Below, in pieces: positions 8,080 through 18,781 of a DNA stretch of 64,000 nt. Source of the DNA: Comamonadaceae bacterium (lineage in GTDB: Bacteria > Pseudomonadota > Gammaproteobacteria > Burkholderiales > Burkholderiaceae_C); the NCBI GenBank assembly GCA_947476465.1, contig CANJQN010000004.1, positions 104,159-168,158 of the forward strand, in the 5' to 3' direction. The first letter of the stretch is position 1. Each line of letters begins with the position of its first letter. A program made the position numbers and the translations under genes. A model generated the notes under the pieces. It worked only from the letters and a program-made list of their open reading frames with translations. It was not told the DNA's origin and made no database searches.

Positions 8080-9429
8080 ATGTTCAAGAAAATTCTGATT
8101 GCCAATCGCGGCGAAATCGCCCTGCGGATCCAGCGGGCCTGCCGTGAACTCGGCGTCCGGGCTGTGATGGTCTACTCCGAGGCCGACCGCGAGGCCAAGT
8201 ACGTCAAGCTGGCCGAAGAGGCGGTGTGCATCGGCCCGGCGCCCTCGGCGCAAAGCTACCTGAACATGCCGGCCATCATCTCGGCGGCCGAGGTCACCGA
8301 CGCCGAGGCCATCCACCCGGGCTACGGCTTCCTGGCCGAGAACGCCGATTTCGCCGAGCGGGTGGAAAAGAGCGGTTTCCAGTTCATTGGCCCCACGCCC
8401 GAGTCGATCCGCATCATGGGCGACAAGGTCTCGGCCAAGCAGGCGATGATCAAGGCGGGGGTGCCTTGTGTGCCCGGCTCCGAAGGCGAACTGCCGGAAG
8501 ATCCGGTGCAGATCCGCCGCATCGCCAAGGCCGTGGGCTACCCGGTGATCATCAAGGCCGCCGGTGGTGGCGGCGGTCGCGGCATGCGCGTGGTGCACAC
8601 CGAGGCCGCCCTGGTCAACGCCGTGCAGATGACACGGGCCGAGGCCGGCGCCGCATTCGGCAATCCGGCGGTGTACCTGGAGAAGTTCCTTCAGAACCCG
8701 CGGCACATCGAGATCCAGATCCTGGCTGACAAGCACCGCAACGCGGTGTACCTGGGCGAGCGCGACTGCTCCATGCAGCGGCGCCATCAGAAGGTGATCG
8801 AGGAAGCGCCGGCGCCGGGCATGCTGCGCAAGCTGATCGAGCGCATCGGCGAGCGCTGCGTGGCCGCCTGCAGGAAGATCGGCTACCGCGGCGCGGGTAC
8901 CTTCGAGTTCCTGTACGAGAACGGCGAGTTCTATTTCATCGAGATGAACACCCGGGTGCAGGTGGAGCATCCGGTCACCGAACTGGTCACCGGGGTGGAC
9001 ATCGTCAAGACGCAGATCATGGTGGCCGCCGGCGAGAAGCTGCCTTTCACCCAGCGCGACATCGTCATTCGCGGTCACGCCATCGAGTGCCGCGTGAACG
9101 CCGAAGACCCGTTCAAGTTCACCCCCTCGCCCGGGCGCATCACTCAGTGGCACGCACCGGGTGGCCCCGGTGTGCGGGTGGACACGCACGTCTACAACAA
9201 CTACTTCGTGCCGCCCAACTACGACAGCATGATCGGCAAGATCATCACCCACGGCGACACCCGCGAACAGGCCATGGCCCGCATGCGCACGGCCCTGCTG
9301 GAGACGGTGGTCGAAGGCATCCAGACCAACATCCCGCTGCACCGCGAGCTGTTGGTCGACGCCAAGTTCATGGCTGGCGGCACCAACATCCACTACCTCG
9401 AAGAGTGGATGGCGCAGCACAAGAGGTGA
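8080..9429 (+). CDS. accC: Biotin carboxylase subunit of acetyl-CoA carboxylase
   Basis: 449 aa, standard length. Catalyses ATP- and bicarbonate-dependent carboxylation of the biotin on AccB. It has the N-terminal [17 protein letters not shown], the ATP-grasp glycine loop ([11 protein letters not shown]), the biotin carboxylase signature around residues 155-165 and 285-300 ([16 protein letters not shown]), and the closing C-terminal domain. ATG 8080 is selected by exact family start, although a second, decoy copy of this start lies at 7965. Confidence 0.97.
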   Translation: MFKKILIANRGEIALRIQRACRELGVRAVMVYSEADREAKYVKLAEEAVCIGPAPSAQSYLNMPAIISAAEVTDAEAIHPGYGFLAENADFAERVEKSGFQFIGPTPESIRIMGDKVSAKQAMIKAGVPCVPGSEGELPEDPVQIRRIAKAVGYPVIIKAAGGGGGRGMRVVHTEAALVNAVQMTRAEAGAAFGNPAVYLEKFLQNPRHIEIQILADKHRNAVYLGERDCSMQRRHQKVIEEAPAPGMLRKLIERIGERCVAACRKIGYRGAGTFEFLYENGEFYFIEMNTRVQVEHPVTELVTGVDIVKTQIMVAAGEKLPFTQRDIVIRGHAIECRVNAEDPFKFTPSPGRITQWHAPGGPGVRVDTHVYNNYFVPPNYDSMIGKIITHGDTREQAMARMRTALLETVVEGIQTNIPLHRELLVDAKFMAGGTNIHYLEEWMAQHKR

Positions 9430-9471
9430 CCAAGCTCCCCCCCGAAGCGGCTCACTGCGTGTAGCCGCCCC

Positions 9472-9522
9472 CCCCTCAAGGGGGCGCCACCAGCGGCCCG
9501 GCAGAGCCGGTTCCGCGGTGGC
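9472..9522. repeat. 51-bp dispersed GC-rich repeat, copy A
   Basis: Lies between accC and prmA. Its reverse complement reappears at 30926-30976 with only about four differences. The flanking sequence (9433-9471) resembles the insertion inside edd. It contains a near-palindrome GCCACC...GGTGGC at its ends, so it may fold as a hairpin. Confidence 0.7.
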
Positions 9523-9540
9523 CCCCGAACAAGGCACGCG

Positions 9541-10434
9541 ATGCACGAGCTCTCTTTGCTGGTTCCGCAAGACCGCGTCGAGGAGGTGAGCGACGCGCTC
9601 GACGCCCTGGACGCACTCAGCGTCTCGGTCGAGGATGCCGATGCCCACACCGATGCCGAGCAGGCGCTGTTTGGTGAGCCCGGCATGCCGCCGCCCAAGG
9701 GCGGTTGGCAGCGCTCGCGCGTGATCGCGCATTTCCCCGGCCGGGCGGCCGCCGATGAGGCCGGCGGCCTGCTGGCCGCGCAAGACTTCTTCGCTGGCTG
9801 CCAGGTGCTGGGCGTGGCCGAGGTGCCCGAGCAGGACTGGGTGCGCCTGACGCAATCGCAGTTCACGCCGGTGGAGATCACGCCCGCGTTCTGGATCGTG
9901 CCCACCTGGCATGAGCCGCCGGCGCAGGCCACCCGCGTGATCCGGCTCGACCCAGGTCTGGCCTTTGGCACCGGCACCCATCCCACCACCCGCATGTGCC
10001 TGCGCTGGATCGCCACCGATTCCCTGGCCGGCCAGCGTGTGCTCGATTACGGCTGCGGCTCTGGCATCCTGGCCATTGGCGCAGCCCTGCATGGCGCTGC
10101 CAGCGTGGATGCGGTCGACCTCGACGAGGCCGCCGTGCGCACCACCCAGGACAACGCCCTGGCCAACGGCGTCGCGCTGCGCTCCGGCCTGCCCGACGTG
10201 GCGGCCGGCCAATACGACACGGTGCTGGCCAATATCCTGGCGACGCCGCTCAAGGTGCTGGCGCCGCTGCTGTGCCAGCACGTGGCGCCGGGCGGCTCGC
10301 TGGTCCTGGCCGGCATCCTGGAGCGGCAGGCGGGTGAGCTCACGGCCGCCTACGCGCCTTACTGCGATCTGCGCGTTGCCGATGCGCAAGACGGTTGGGT
10401 GCTGATGACCGCGCGGCAGGCCTCGGCCCAATGA
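9541..10434 (+). CDS. prmA: Ribosomal protein L11 methyltransferase
   Basis: 297 aa. PrmA trimethylates lysines and the N-terminus of ribosomal protein L11 using S-adenosylmethionine. The N-terminal substrate-recognition domain (MHELSLLVPQDRVEEVSDAL) is followed by a linker and a class I methyltransferase domain with PGLAFGTGTHPTTRMCL and the SAM loop DYGCGSGILAIGA, then NILATPL. It follows accC, as in many proteobacteria, with a repeat in the 111-bp gap. The DUF3426 gene starts 30 bp downstream. Confidence 0.96.
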   Translation: MHELSLLVPQDRVEEVSDALDALDALSVSVEDADAHTDAEQALFGEPGMPPPKGGWQRSRVIAHFPGRAAADEAGGLLAAQDFFAGCQVLGVAEVPEQDWVRLTQSQFTPVEITPAFWIVPTWHEPPAQATRVIRLDPGLAFGTGTHPTTRMCLRWIATDSLAGQRVLDYGCGSGILAIGAALHGAASVDAVDLDEAAVRTTQDNALANGVALRSGLPDVAAGQYDTVLANILATPLKVLAPLLCQHVAPGGSLVLAGILERQAGELTAAYAPYCDLRVADAQDGWVLMTARQASAQ

Positions 10435-10464
10435 GCCCGGGGGGCTGACTACAATCGTCGCCAC

Positions 10465-11490
10465 ATGAGCCTGATCACCCGTTGCCCGGCCTGCGCAACC
10501 CTGTTTCGGGTGGTGCCCGATCAGCTCAAGGTGGCCGATGGTTGGGTGCGCTGCGGCCAGTGCACCGAGGTGTTCGACGCCAGCAGCCACTTTCAGCCCG
10601 CGTTCCCCGAGGCACGGGCCGAGCCCGCGCCGATCACCGAGTCCGCCCCCGAAGCCCCCGTGGCCCCGCAGCCGGTCAAGCCGAGCGAATCGGCCCCCGA
10701 TCCTCACGCCGGCAGCCGCCTTGTGCCGGGGGACGACGCCGAGCCCGACATCGAGGAGATCGTCGCCCAGGCCGCCGACGATTCGCGCTGGCCCTGGCCG
10801 CCCCATGAGGCCGAAGGCATCGTGTTTCGGGGGGCCGCGGCGGACAACGACGAAACATCCGAACCCGTGGCCGCACTTGAGCCCGACCCGCTGAGCGCGC
10901 AAGCCAGTGCCGCGATATTCACCGCATCGGGCGCCGCCGCTCAGGCGCCGAGCTTCGTTCAGCAGGCCCGCCGCCGCGCTTTCTGGCGCAGCCGCGGCGC
11001 GCGCACCGCGCTTTCGCTGCTGTCCCTGGCACTGGCGGTGCTGCTGCTCGCCCAGTTCGCGCTTCACCACCGCAATGCCCTGGCGTCCCTGCAGCCCGAC
11101 CTCACCCCTTTGCTTGAGCGGCTGTGCCAGCCGATCGGCTGCAGCGTCGGGCCGCCGCGCCAGATCGAGGCAATCGTGATCGACGGTTCCACCTTCAGCC
11201 GGTTGCGCCCCGACGCCTTCAGGCTCGGCGTCACGCTGCGCAGCCGGTCCATCATGGCGCTGGAGATGCCAGCCCTGGAGCTCACGCTCACCGACGCCGA
11301 CGACCGCCCCGTGCTACGCCGCGTCCTGCTGGCGGCCGACCTGGGGCCCGATGCGCCGGCTGTCCTGCTGCCTGGCGGCGAGTGGTCCACCATGCTGACC
11401 CTGGGTGTCAATTCAGGGAATGCGACCCAAGGGACGGGCGGGCTCAGTGGGCGTATCGCGGGCTATCGGGTGCTGGCCTTCTATCCCTGA
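10465..11490 (+). CDS. Zinc-ribbon, DUF3426-domain single-span membrane protein
   Basis: 341 aa. The N-terminus holds an MJ0042-type zinc ribbon with two Cys pairs (CPAC near residue 8 and CGQC near residue 30). It is followed by an acidic, Pro/Ala-rich linker of about 120 residues, one transmembrane helix (ALSLLSLALAVLLLAQ, near residue 190), and a C-terminal DUF3426 domain expected outside the cytoplasmic membrane. Function is not known to me. The association with prmA is widely seen in betaproteobacteria. Spacing of 30 bp from prmA suggests one operon. Confidence 0.85.
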   Translation: MSLITRCPACATLFRVVPDQLKVADGWVRCGQCTEVFDASSHFQPAFPEARAEPAPITESAPEAPVAPQPVKPSESAPDPHAGSRLVPGDDAEPDIEEIVAQAADDSRWPWPPHEAEGIVFRGAAADNDETSEPVAALEPDPLSAQASAAIFTASGAAAQAPSFVQQARRRAFWRSRGARTALSLLSLALAVLLLAQFALHHRNALASLQPDLTPLLERLCQPIGCSVGPPRQIEAIVIDGSTFSRLRPDAFRLGVTLRSRSIMALEMPALELTLTDADDRPVLRRVLLAADLGPDAPAVLLPGGEWSTMLTLGVNSGNATQGTGGLSGRIAGYRVLAFYP

Positions 11491-11535
11491 CCCGGCCTCC
11501 CACTTGTCCCAGAGACCTTCCCGGAGACCTTACCC

Positions 11536-12432
11536 ATGGCAGCACTGATCTGTGGCTCGCTCGCGTTCGACACCATCATGAATTTCGAGGGGCAGTTCGC
11601 GCAGCAGATCCTGCCGGACCAGCTCCACATCCTGAACGTGTCTTTCCTGGTGCCGTCGCTGCGACGTGACTTCGGTGGCTGTGCCGGCAACATCGCCTAT
11701 TGCCTGCGGTCGCTAGGGGGCGTGCCGCTGCCCATGGCCACGCTGGGCAGCGACGGCGCCAGCTACCTAGAGCGCCTGCGCACGCTGGGCATCAGCACCG
11801 AATTCGTGCGCCAGGTCGAGGACACCTACACCGCCCAGGCCATGATCATGACGGACCTGGACAACAACCAGATCACCGCCTTCCATCCCGGCGCGATGAT
11901 GCAGGCCCACATCAGCCAAATTGCGCCGCGCGCGGACATCCAGCTGGGCATCATCTCGCCCGACGGCCGCGACGCCATGCTGCAGCACGCCGAGCAGTTC
12001 AACGCCGCAGGCATTCCCTTCGTGTTCGACCCGGGGCAGGGCCTGCCCATGTTTGGCGGCGATGAGCTGGCGCACTTCATCGACCAGGCCACCTGGGTGA
12101 CCGTCAACGACTACGAGGGCAAGATGCTGTCCGATCGCACGGGCTGGTCCAGCGCCGAGATCTCCCGCCGGGTGCAAGGCCTGGTGGTCACGCTCGGCGG
12201 CGAAGGCTGCGAGGTGTGGATCGACGGCCACAAGACCCATGTGCCGCCGGTATCGGCCACGGACGTGGTCGACCCGACGGGCTGCGGCGACGCCTGGCGC
12301 GGCGCGCTGCTGTTCGGACTGGAGCAGGGCTGGCCGCTGGCGCGCTGTGCGCAGCTGGGCAACCGGGTCGGCGCGATCAAGATCGCCAGCCGGGGGCCGC
12401 AGAACTATTCACTGGAAGGTCTGGGTCACTGA
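11536..12432 (+). CDS. PfkB-family carbohydrate (possibly nucleoside) kinase
   Basis: 298 aa ribokinase-fold kinase. It carries the family N-terminal glycine region GGCAGNIAYCLRSLGG and the C-terminal signature DPTGCGDAWRGALLFG, which holds the catalytic Asp and anion hole. Homologues in this gene context are often called adenosine kinase or PfkB kinase; the substrate cannot be decided from the sequence. The gene follows the DUF3426 gene by 45 bp and ends next to a REP-like palindrome that may end the operon. Confidence 0.85.
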   Translation: MAALICGSLAFDTIMNFEGQFAQQILPDQLHILNVSFLVPSLRRDFGGCAGNIAYCLRSLGGVPLPMATLGSDGASYLERLRTLGISTEFVRQVEDTYTAQAMIMTDLDNNQITAFHPGAMMQAHISQIAPRADIQLGIISPDGRDAMLQHAEQFNAAGIPFVFDPGQGLPMFGGDELAHFIDQATWVTVNDYEGKMLSDRTGWSSAEISRRVQGLVVTLGGEGCEVWIDGHKTHVPPVSATDVVDPTGCGDAWRGALLFGLEQGWPLARCAQLGNRVGAIKIASRGPQNYSLEGLGH

Positions 12433-12440
12433 GGGTGTTT

Positions 12441-12468
12441 CGTCACCCCCGCGAAGGCGGGGGACCAG
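12441..12468. repeat. 28-bp REP-like palindrome
   Basis: Same unit as at 4417-4444 (CCCCCGC-GAAG-GCGGGGG hairpin), 8 bp after the PfkB kinase stop, in the gap between convergent genes. It could act as a transcript 3' end. Confidence 0.75.
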
Positions 12469-12498
12469 GAGCGCGGTCCATCCGGCATGCCAACGCCA

Positions 12499-13149
12499 TC
12501 AAGGCGCCAGCCGCTCGCGAATCCACCCGGCGTCCGGCCCGATCCGGTAGCGCAGCCGGTCATGCAGCCGGCTCTTGCGCCCCTGCCAGAACTGCCATTC
12601 GTCGGGCACCAGCCGGTAACCGCCCCAGTGTGGCGGACGCGGCGGGTTCAGCATGAACTGCGCGCCATACTTGGCGGCATTGGCCACCAGCACCGCGCGG
12701 CCGGACACCACCTGGCTTTGCGGGCTGGCCCAGGCGCCGATGCGCGAATCGAGCGGGCGGCTGGCGTAGTAGGCGTCGCTGTCCTGGCCGCTGGTCTTTT
12801 CGACCCGTCCTTCGATCCGCACCACCCGCTCGAGCTCGACCCAGTGGAACTGCAGCGCCGCCAATGGGTTGCCCGCCAGCTCCTGCCCCTTGCGGCTGTC
12901 GTAATTGGTGTACCAGACGATGCCCCGCGCGTCATAACCCTTGAGCAGCACCACGCGCGTGCTGGGCCTCAGATCGCTGCCGACCGTCGCCAGCGTCATG
13001 GCATTGGGCTCGGGGATCTTGCCGTCGATGGCCTGGGTCAGCCACTGGTCGAACTGCCGCAGCGGATCGGCCTGGCTGGCGTCCTCGTTCAGTTCGGCCC
13101 GCTCGTAGCTCTTGCGAAGGTCGGCGATCTGTTGCGCTGTCGTGTTCAT
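12499..13149 (-). CDS. pdxH: Pyridoxamine/pyridoxine 5'-phosphate oxidase
   Basis: 216 aa, the normal size. FMN enzyme making pyridoxal 5'-phosphate (vitamin B6) in the cytoplasm. Visible family segments are [19 protein letters not shown] at the N-terminus, [26 protein letters not shown], and the C-terminal [14 protein letters not shown] that binds FMN/PLP. The frame is open far upstream, but MNTTAQQ at 13149 is the correct start and lies 37 bp from the divergent gene at 13187. Confidence 0.96.
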   Translation of the reverse strand: MNTTAQQIADLRKSYERAELNEDASQADPLRQFDQWLTQAIDGKIPEPNAMTLATVGSDLRPSTRVVLLKGYDARGIVWYTNYDSRKGQELAGNPLAALQFHWVELERVVRIEGRVEKTSGQDSDAYYASRPLDSRIGAWASPQSQVVSGRAVLVANAAKYGAQFMLNPPRPPHWGGYRLVPDEWQFWQGRKSRLHDRLRYRIGPDAGWIRERLAP

Positions 13150-13186
13150 GGGATCACATTGTGTGTCATTCGTTAGAGTGCGGAAC

Positions 13187-13738
13187 ATGAGCGCAGACAC
13201 CCCCCGCATCGTCGTCCTCGTCCTGGCCTCGGGCCGGGGCGAGCGTTTTGCCGCGTCCGGCGGGCAGGGCGCCAAGTTGCAGGCATTGCTCGGCGGTCGG
13301 CCGGTGCTCGAGCGCACGCTGGACGCGGTGCGGGCCAGCGGCCTGCCCTGGCACCTGGAGGACGCGGGCCACCCCGGCATGGGTGACTCCATCGCCGCCG
13401 CCGTGCGCGCCACGCGAGCGGCCGACGGCTGGCTGGTGCTGCCTGGCGACCTGCCGCTGGTGCTGCCCGCGTCGCTGCGCGTGGTGGCCGATGCCTTGCG
13501 CACCCATGCGGTGGTGGTGCCAGTGGTGCGGGGTCAGCGCGGCCATCCGGTGGGCTTTGCCGGCGACTGTGGGCAGGCACTGGCGGCCCTCTCGGGCTCG
13601 CGCGGTGCGGCTGGCATCGTGGCCGCGCGCGGCGCGTTCGAGCTGCCGCTGGCGGATGTGGGTTGCATCACCGACATCGACACAGTGGCCGACCTGGCCG
13701 CGGCTCAGGCGCGCCTCAACGACGCGCAGCGATCTTGA
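13187..13738 (+). CDS. MocA/MobA-like nucleotidyltransferase
   Basis: 183 aa. Begins with the nucleotide-binding loop [11 protein letters not shown] (degenerate LAAGxGxRxG), then [19 protein letters not shown] and LPGDLPLV, as in NTP-transferase enzymes that make molybdopterin cytosine dinucleotide (MocA) or guanine dinucleotide (MobA). Such genes often accompany CoxF/XdhC in Mo-hydroxylase clusters. Here it stands alone, about 35 kb from the cox genes. The loop lacks the usual second Gly-Gly, so the nucleotide is uncertain. It overlaps the convergent ChaC-like gene by 23 bp. Confidence 0.75.
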   Translation: MSADTPRIVVLVLASGRGERFAASGGQGAKLQALLGGRPVLERTLDAVRASGLPWHLEDAGHPGMGDSIAAAVRATRAADGWLVLPGDLPLVLPASLRVVADALRTHAVVVPVVRGQRGHPVGFAGDCGQALAALSGSRGAAGIVAARGAFELPLADVGCITDIDTVADLAAAQARLNDAQRS

Positions 13739-14369
13739 GCAAACGCTCCAGGTGCCGGTCTTGAATGTCGAGCTGGCGCAACTCTTCAAGCGTGCGCGTG
13801 GCGTAGTCGAGCGTGGTGCCGTAGCGACCGCAGGCGCCCTCGAAGATCGCGCGGTATTGCTCTTGACTCAGCTCGCCGGTGTGGTTGGGGCTGCGGCGCG
13901 ACAAGGTGAAGGCCAGCGCGCTCACCGGCCCGTGCGGCGTGTGGCAGGCCAGCCAGCGCGGGTCGTACACGCCGGTGGGCATCTCGCGCGACCACAGCTG
14001 CGTCAGCACCGTCTGCCCATGGGCCTTGGGCACGCGGTAGGCCATGCCCTGGCAACTGCCGCCCGTGAGCAAGGCGAACACCAGGCCGGGCTGCTCTGGG
14101 GTGCCGCGGTTGATGCGGCTCCACATCTTGAGTGCGCGGTGCCAGCCGTGCACGCGCGCTGGCCGCCGCTCGGCGAACTCGAAGTCGGGGCGCCAGATCA
14201 GCGAGCCGTACCCGAACAGCCATAAATCCTCATGCCCGCCCCACTCATGAAGGCAGCGCTCGAGCATGGCAAGCGGGTCGCGCAGCGGTTTGAGGGCAGG
14301 GTGGGCCAGGGCGGCCTGCAGGCTGACAGGAGGCCGGTTTTCGTGCGCGATGGGGGCCTGCAGGCTCAT
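13716..14369 (-). CDS. ChaC-like gamma-glutamylcyclotransferase (glutathione-specific)
   Basis: 217 aa. Contains the family start of the fold WLFGYGSLIWRPDFEF and a conserved R-x-x-x-HGWHR stretch. Later come MAYRV and a conserved VYDPRWL segment. Enzymes of this family split glutathione into 5-oxoproline and Cys-Gly. The start at 14369 (MSLQAPIAHEN) precedes the conserved core; a longer open frame upstream is not supported. The end overlaps the MocA-like gene on the other strand. A 5-oxoprolinase-like gene is present in the window (59891) but is not linked. Confidence 0.88.
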   Translation of the reverse strand: MSLQAPIAHENRPPVSLQAALAHPALKPLRDPLAMLERCLHEWGGHEDLWLFGYGSLIWRPDFEFAERRPARVHGWHRALKMWSRINRGTPEQPGLVFALLTGGSCQGMAYRVPKAHGQTVLTQLWSREMPTGVYDPRWLACHTPHGPVSALAFTLSRRSPNHTGELSQEQYRAIFEGACGRYGTTLDYATRTLEELRQLDIQDRHLERLLKIAARR

Positions 14370-14466
14370 GGGCAAACTGTAACAAGGACAGGGCGCTTCG
14401 CGCAGGGTATTGCGTTGTAACCATCGCGTAACCCATCGCCCGGTGGGGGCGGATGTTGCGGCTACC

Positions 14467-16385
<1,919 letters not shown>

Positions 16386-16395
<10 letters not shown>

Positions 16396-17027
16396 CGAAC
16401 CCCCTGACCGCGCACGACGTGATGCGCGACGCGCCGGTGATCCCCGTGATCGTGCTGACCGATGTCGCGCATGCGGTGCCCCTGGCGCGGGCACTGGTGG
16501 CCGGCGGTATCCGCATGCTCGAGGTGACCTTGCGCACGCCCGCGGCCCTGGCCTGCATCGAGGCCATTGCACGGGAAGTGCCCGACGCCGTGGCCGGCGC
16601 CGGCACCGTGCGCAGCGCGCACGATGCGCAGGCCGCCCGCAAGGCCGGTGCCCGCTTCGCGGTGAGTCCGGGCTACACGCAAGCGGTCGGGCGCGCCTGC
16701 CGGGACCTGAGACTGCCGCTGCTGCCGGGCGTGGCCACCGGCAGCGAGATCATGGCCGCCAGCGAGGACGGCTACACCGAGCTGAAGTTCTTCCCGGCCC
16801 TGCAGGCCGGCGGCCTTGCGATGCTCAAGGCCTGGGGCGGCCCGTTTTTCGATGTGCGCTTTTGTCCCACCGGCGGCGTCACGCCGGACAACGCGCCAGA
16901 GTTCCTGGCGCTGTCCAACGTGGCGTGTGTCGGCGGCAGCTGGCTCACGCCGGCCGATGCCGTTGCGGCGGGCGACTGGGCGCGAATCACCAGGCTGGCC
17001 CAGGAGGCGATGGGACTGCGCGCTTGA
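16386..17027 (+). CDS. eda: 2-keto-3-deoxy-6-phosphogluconate aldolase
   Basis: 213 aa class I aldolase that cleaves KDPG to pyruvate and glyceraldehyde 3-phosphate. It has IPVIVLTD near the N-terminus, [19 protein letters not shown], and the KFFPA motif with the Schiff-base Lys. Then come RFCPTGG and the C-terminal [12 protein letters not shown] 16386 lies inside the last codons of edd, forming the edd-eda Entner-Doudoroff operon. No terminator is evident before the next unit. Confidence 0.96.
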
Positions 17028-17052
17028 GGCTGGCGGGTCACGGCGGCGGCGC

Positions 17053-17081
17053 AGAGGTTAATATATAGACGATTGACCTCT
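17053..17081. promoter_or_regulatory. Inverted-repeat operator candidate upstream of the CoA-ligase island
   Basis: AGAGGTTAAT (17053-17062) and ATTGACCTCT (17072-17081) are inverted copies with one mismatch, separated by 9 nt containing the AT-rich TATATAG. It is the only AT-rich stretch in the region and lies 23 bp before the TTG start of the CoA ligase. This looks like a dimeric regulator site overlapping a promoter. The cognate regulator is not in the window. Confidence 0.45.
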
Positions 17082-17103
17082 CAATAGCTTTTGCGGACGG
17101 ACG

Positions 17104-18741
17104 TTGCCTCAACCACCCAAGCTCACGCCAGCGGACGTGCTGGCGCGTTTCGATCCCCACGACGGCACCCTGGAATCGATGCTCGCGGCACGCGTGCGCC
17201 GCCTGCCGCACCATCCCTTCATCGAGCACGCCGGACAGACGCTGAGCTACGCGCAGTTCGCGGAAAAAGCGGCCGCGATGGCCGCCATGCTCTGGACGCG
17301 TGGCGTGCGTGCAGGTGACCGCGTTGCACTGCTCTCGCACAACCATCCATCGATTCCGCTGGCGCTGTTCGCGTTGGCACGGCTGGGCGCCGTCGCGGTC
17401 CCGGTCAATCCGGACTTCCTGCGCGACGAAGCTCGCTACGTGCTCGAGCATGCGCAAGTGTCCGGCGTGATTTGCGCGCCAGACTGTCTTGAACTGCTGG
17501 AGGCGGCCAGCGCGGGCCTGGAGCGACCGTTGTGGAAGATGGTCAACCGCCCCTCGGACGCTGGGGCGGTCCAAGACATCGACACGGCGATGCGCGAATC
17601 CGAGGGCGCGCGGTTCGACAACGGGAGCGACCCCGACCGCACCTGCATCCTGATCTATTCATCGGGAACGACCGGCTTTCCCAAGGGCGTCATGCACGCG
17701 CAGCGCACGTTCACGCTGGCCGGGGAAGGCTTCGTCGCGCGCATGCACCTTCAGCCGGACGATCGGCTGCTGTGCATCATGCCGATGTTCCACATGAATG
17801 CGATCTTCTACTCGCTGGCGGGATCGCTGGCGACCGGGGCGACGCTGATCCTGCTGGCCCGTTTCTCCGCATCGACCTTCTGGCGCGACGCGGCGCAGCT
17901 TGCGGCCACCGAGGTCAATACGGTCGCAGCCATCTCCAACATCCTGATGCGGCGTCCCCGCAGCGAATTTGTGCCGGACCATCGGATCCGCTCGATCTAC
18001 GGCGGCCCGTTCAGCCAGGAGGTCTACCGGGTGTTCAAGTCCGAATTCGGCGTGCCTGGGCTGGTGGAGGGCTACGGGATGTCCGAGATCCCCGGCGTGC
18101 TCAGCAACCCGATCGATGGCCCCAAGGTCGGCAGCATCGGCCTGCCCTGCCAGCACCCGAACCAGACCGTGGCGTTCGCCCAACTGCGCATCGTTGGCGA
18201 TGACGGGCACGAGGTTGCGGTGGACGTAGCGGGAAACCTGCTGGTGAAAAACCAGCTCGTGATGCAGGGCTACTTTCGCGATCCGCAGCTCACGGCCGAG
18301 TCCTTCAAGGACGGCTGGTTCGTCACGGGTGATGTGGTGCGCCGCGACGCCCAAGGCTTTTACTGGTTCGTGGCCCGCAGCAAGGACATCATCCGGCGGC
18401 GCGGCGAGAACGTGTCCGGTGCCGAGATCGACCGCATCGTCAACGAGCATCCCGACGTGCTGATGTCCGCGGCCATCGCCGTGCCTTCCCCGGTCGGGGA
18501 GGACGACATCCTGGTCGCGGTCGTTGCGCGCGAGGGGCAGCAGGTGGCGCCCGAGGAAATCCGCCGCTGGTGCGAAGCCCGGCTCGCCCGCGTCAAGCTG
18601 CCGCGGTATGTCGTCGTCGTTGACGCGCTGCCGCACAACCGGTCTTTTCGCATCGAGAAGTTCAAGCTGAAGGCGCGCAGCGAAAGCCTCGTGGCGTCGG
18701 CGGTCGACTTCGAATCCCTTCCCTCCACGCGCCACGCGTAA
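17104..18741 (+). CDS. AMP-forming acyl-CoA synthetase/ligase (CaiC-like)
   Basis: 545 aa ANL-superfamily enzyme that would activate a carboxylate with ATP and CoA. The P-loop ILIYSSGTTGFPKGVMHAQ (about residues 181-199), the YGMSE motif, and the TGDVVRRDAQGFYWF and DIIRRRGENVSG hinge segments are clear. At the C-terminal A10 motif, where ANL enzymes normally have TGK, this protein reads SFR (Arg516), so the usual catalytic Lys is replaced. The start is a TTG at 17104; an ATG at 17179 would remove conserved sequence. It is followed by a Bug receptor and a citrate-synthase-like gene, suggesting a carboxylic-acid degradation operon. Substrate unknown. Confidence 0.85.
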   Translation: MPQPPKLTPADVLARFDPHDGTLESMLAARVRRLPHHPFIEHAGQTLSYAQFAEKAAAMAAMLWTRGVRAGDRVALLSHNHPSIPLALFALARLGAVAVPVNPDFLRDEARYVLEHAQVSGVICAPDCLELLEAASAGLERPLWKMVNRPSDAGAVQDIDTAMRESEGARFDNGSDPDRTCILIYSSGTTGFPKGVMHAQRTFTLAGEGFVARMHLQPDDRLLCIMPMFHMNAIFYSLAGSLATGATLILLARFSASTFWRDAAQLAATEVNTVAAISNILMRRPRSEFVPDHRIRSIYGGPFSQEVYRVFKSEFGVPGLVEGYGMSEIPGVLSNPIDGPKVGSIGLPCQHPNQTVAFAQLRIVGDDGHEVAVDVAGNLLVKNQLVMQGYFRDPQLTAESFKDGWFVTGDVVRRDAQGFYWFVARSKDIIRRRGENVSGAEIDRIVNEHPDVLMSAAIAVPSPVGEDDILVAVVAREGQQVAPEEIRRWCEARLARVKLPRYVVVVDALPHNRSFRIEKFKLKARSESLVASAVDFESLPSTRHA

Positions 18742-18781
18742 GCTCAATTACCCTACCCACCACAAGAACGGAGATCGATAC

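Noticed and set aside
7969..11070. 1033-codon open frame on the minus strand opposite accC, prmA and the DUF3426 gene
   Set aside because: Spans three recognised genes on the other strand, has no domain, and is explained by high GC content.
13187..13738. MocA-like gene as part of the cox operon
   Set aside because: It lies about 35 kb away next to pdxH; functional link is only possible, not shown.
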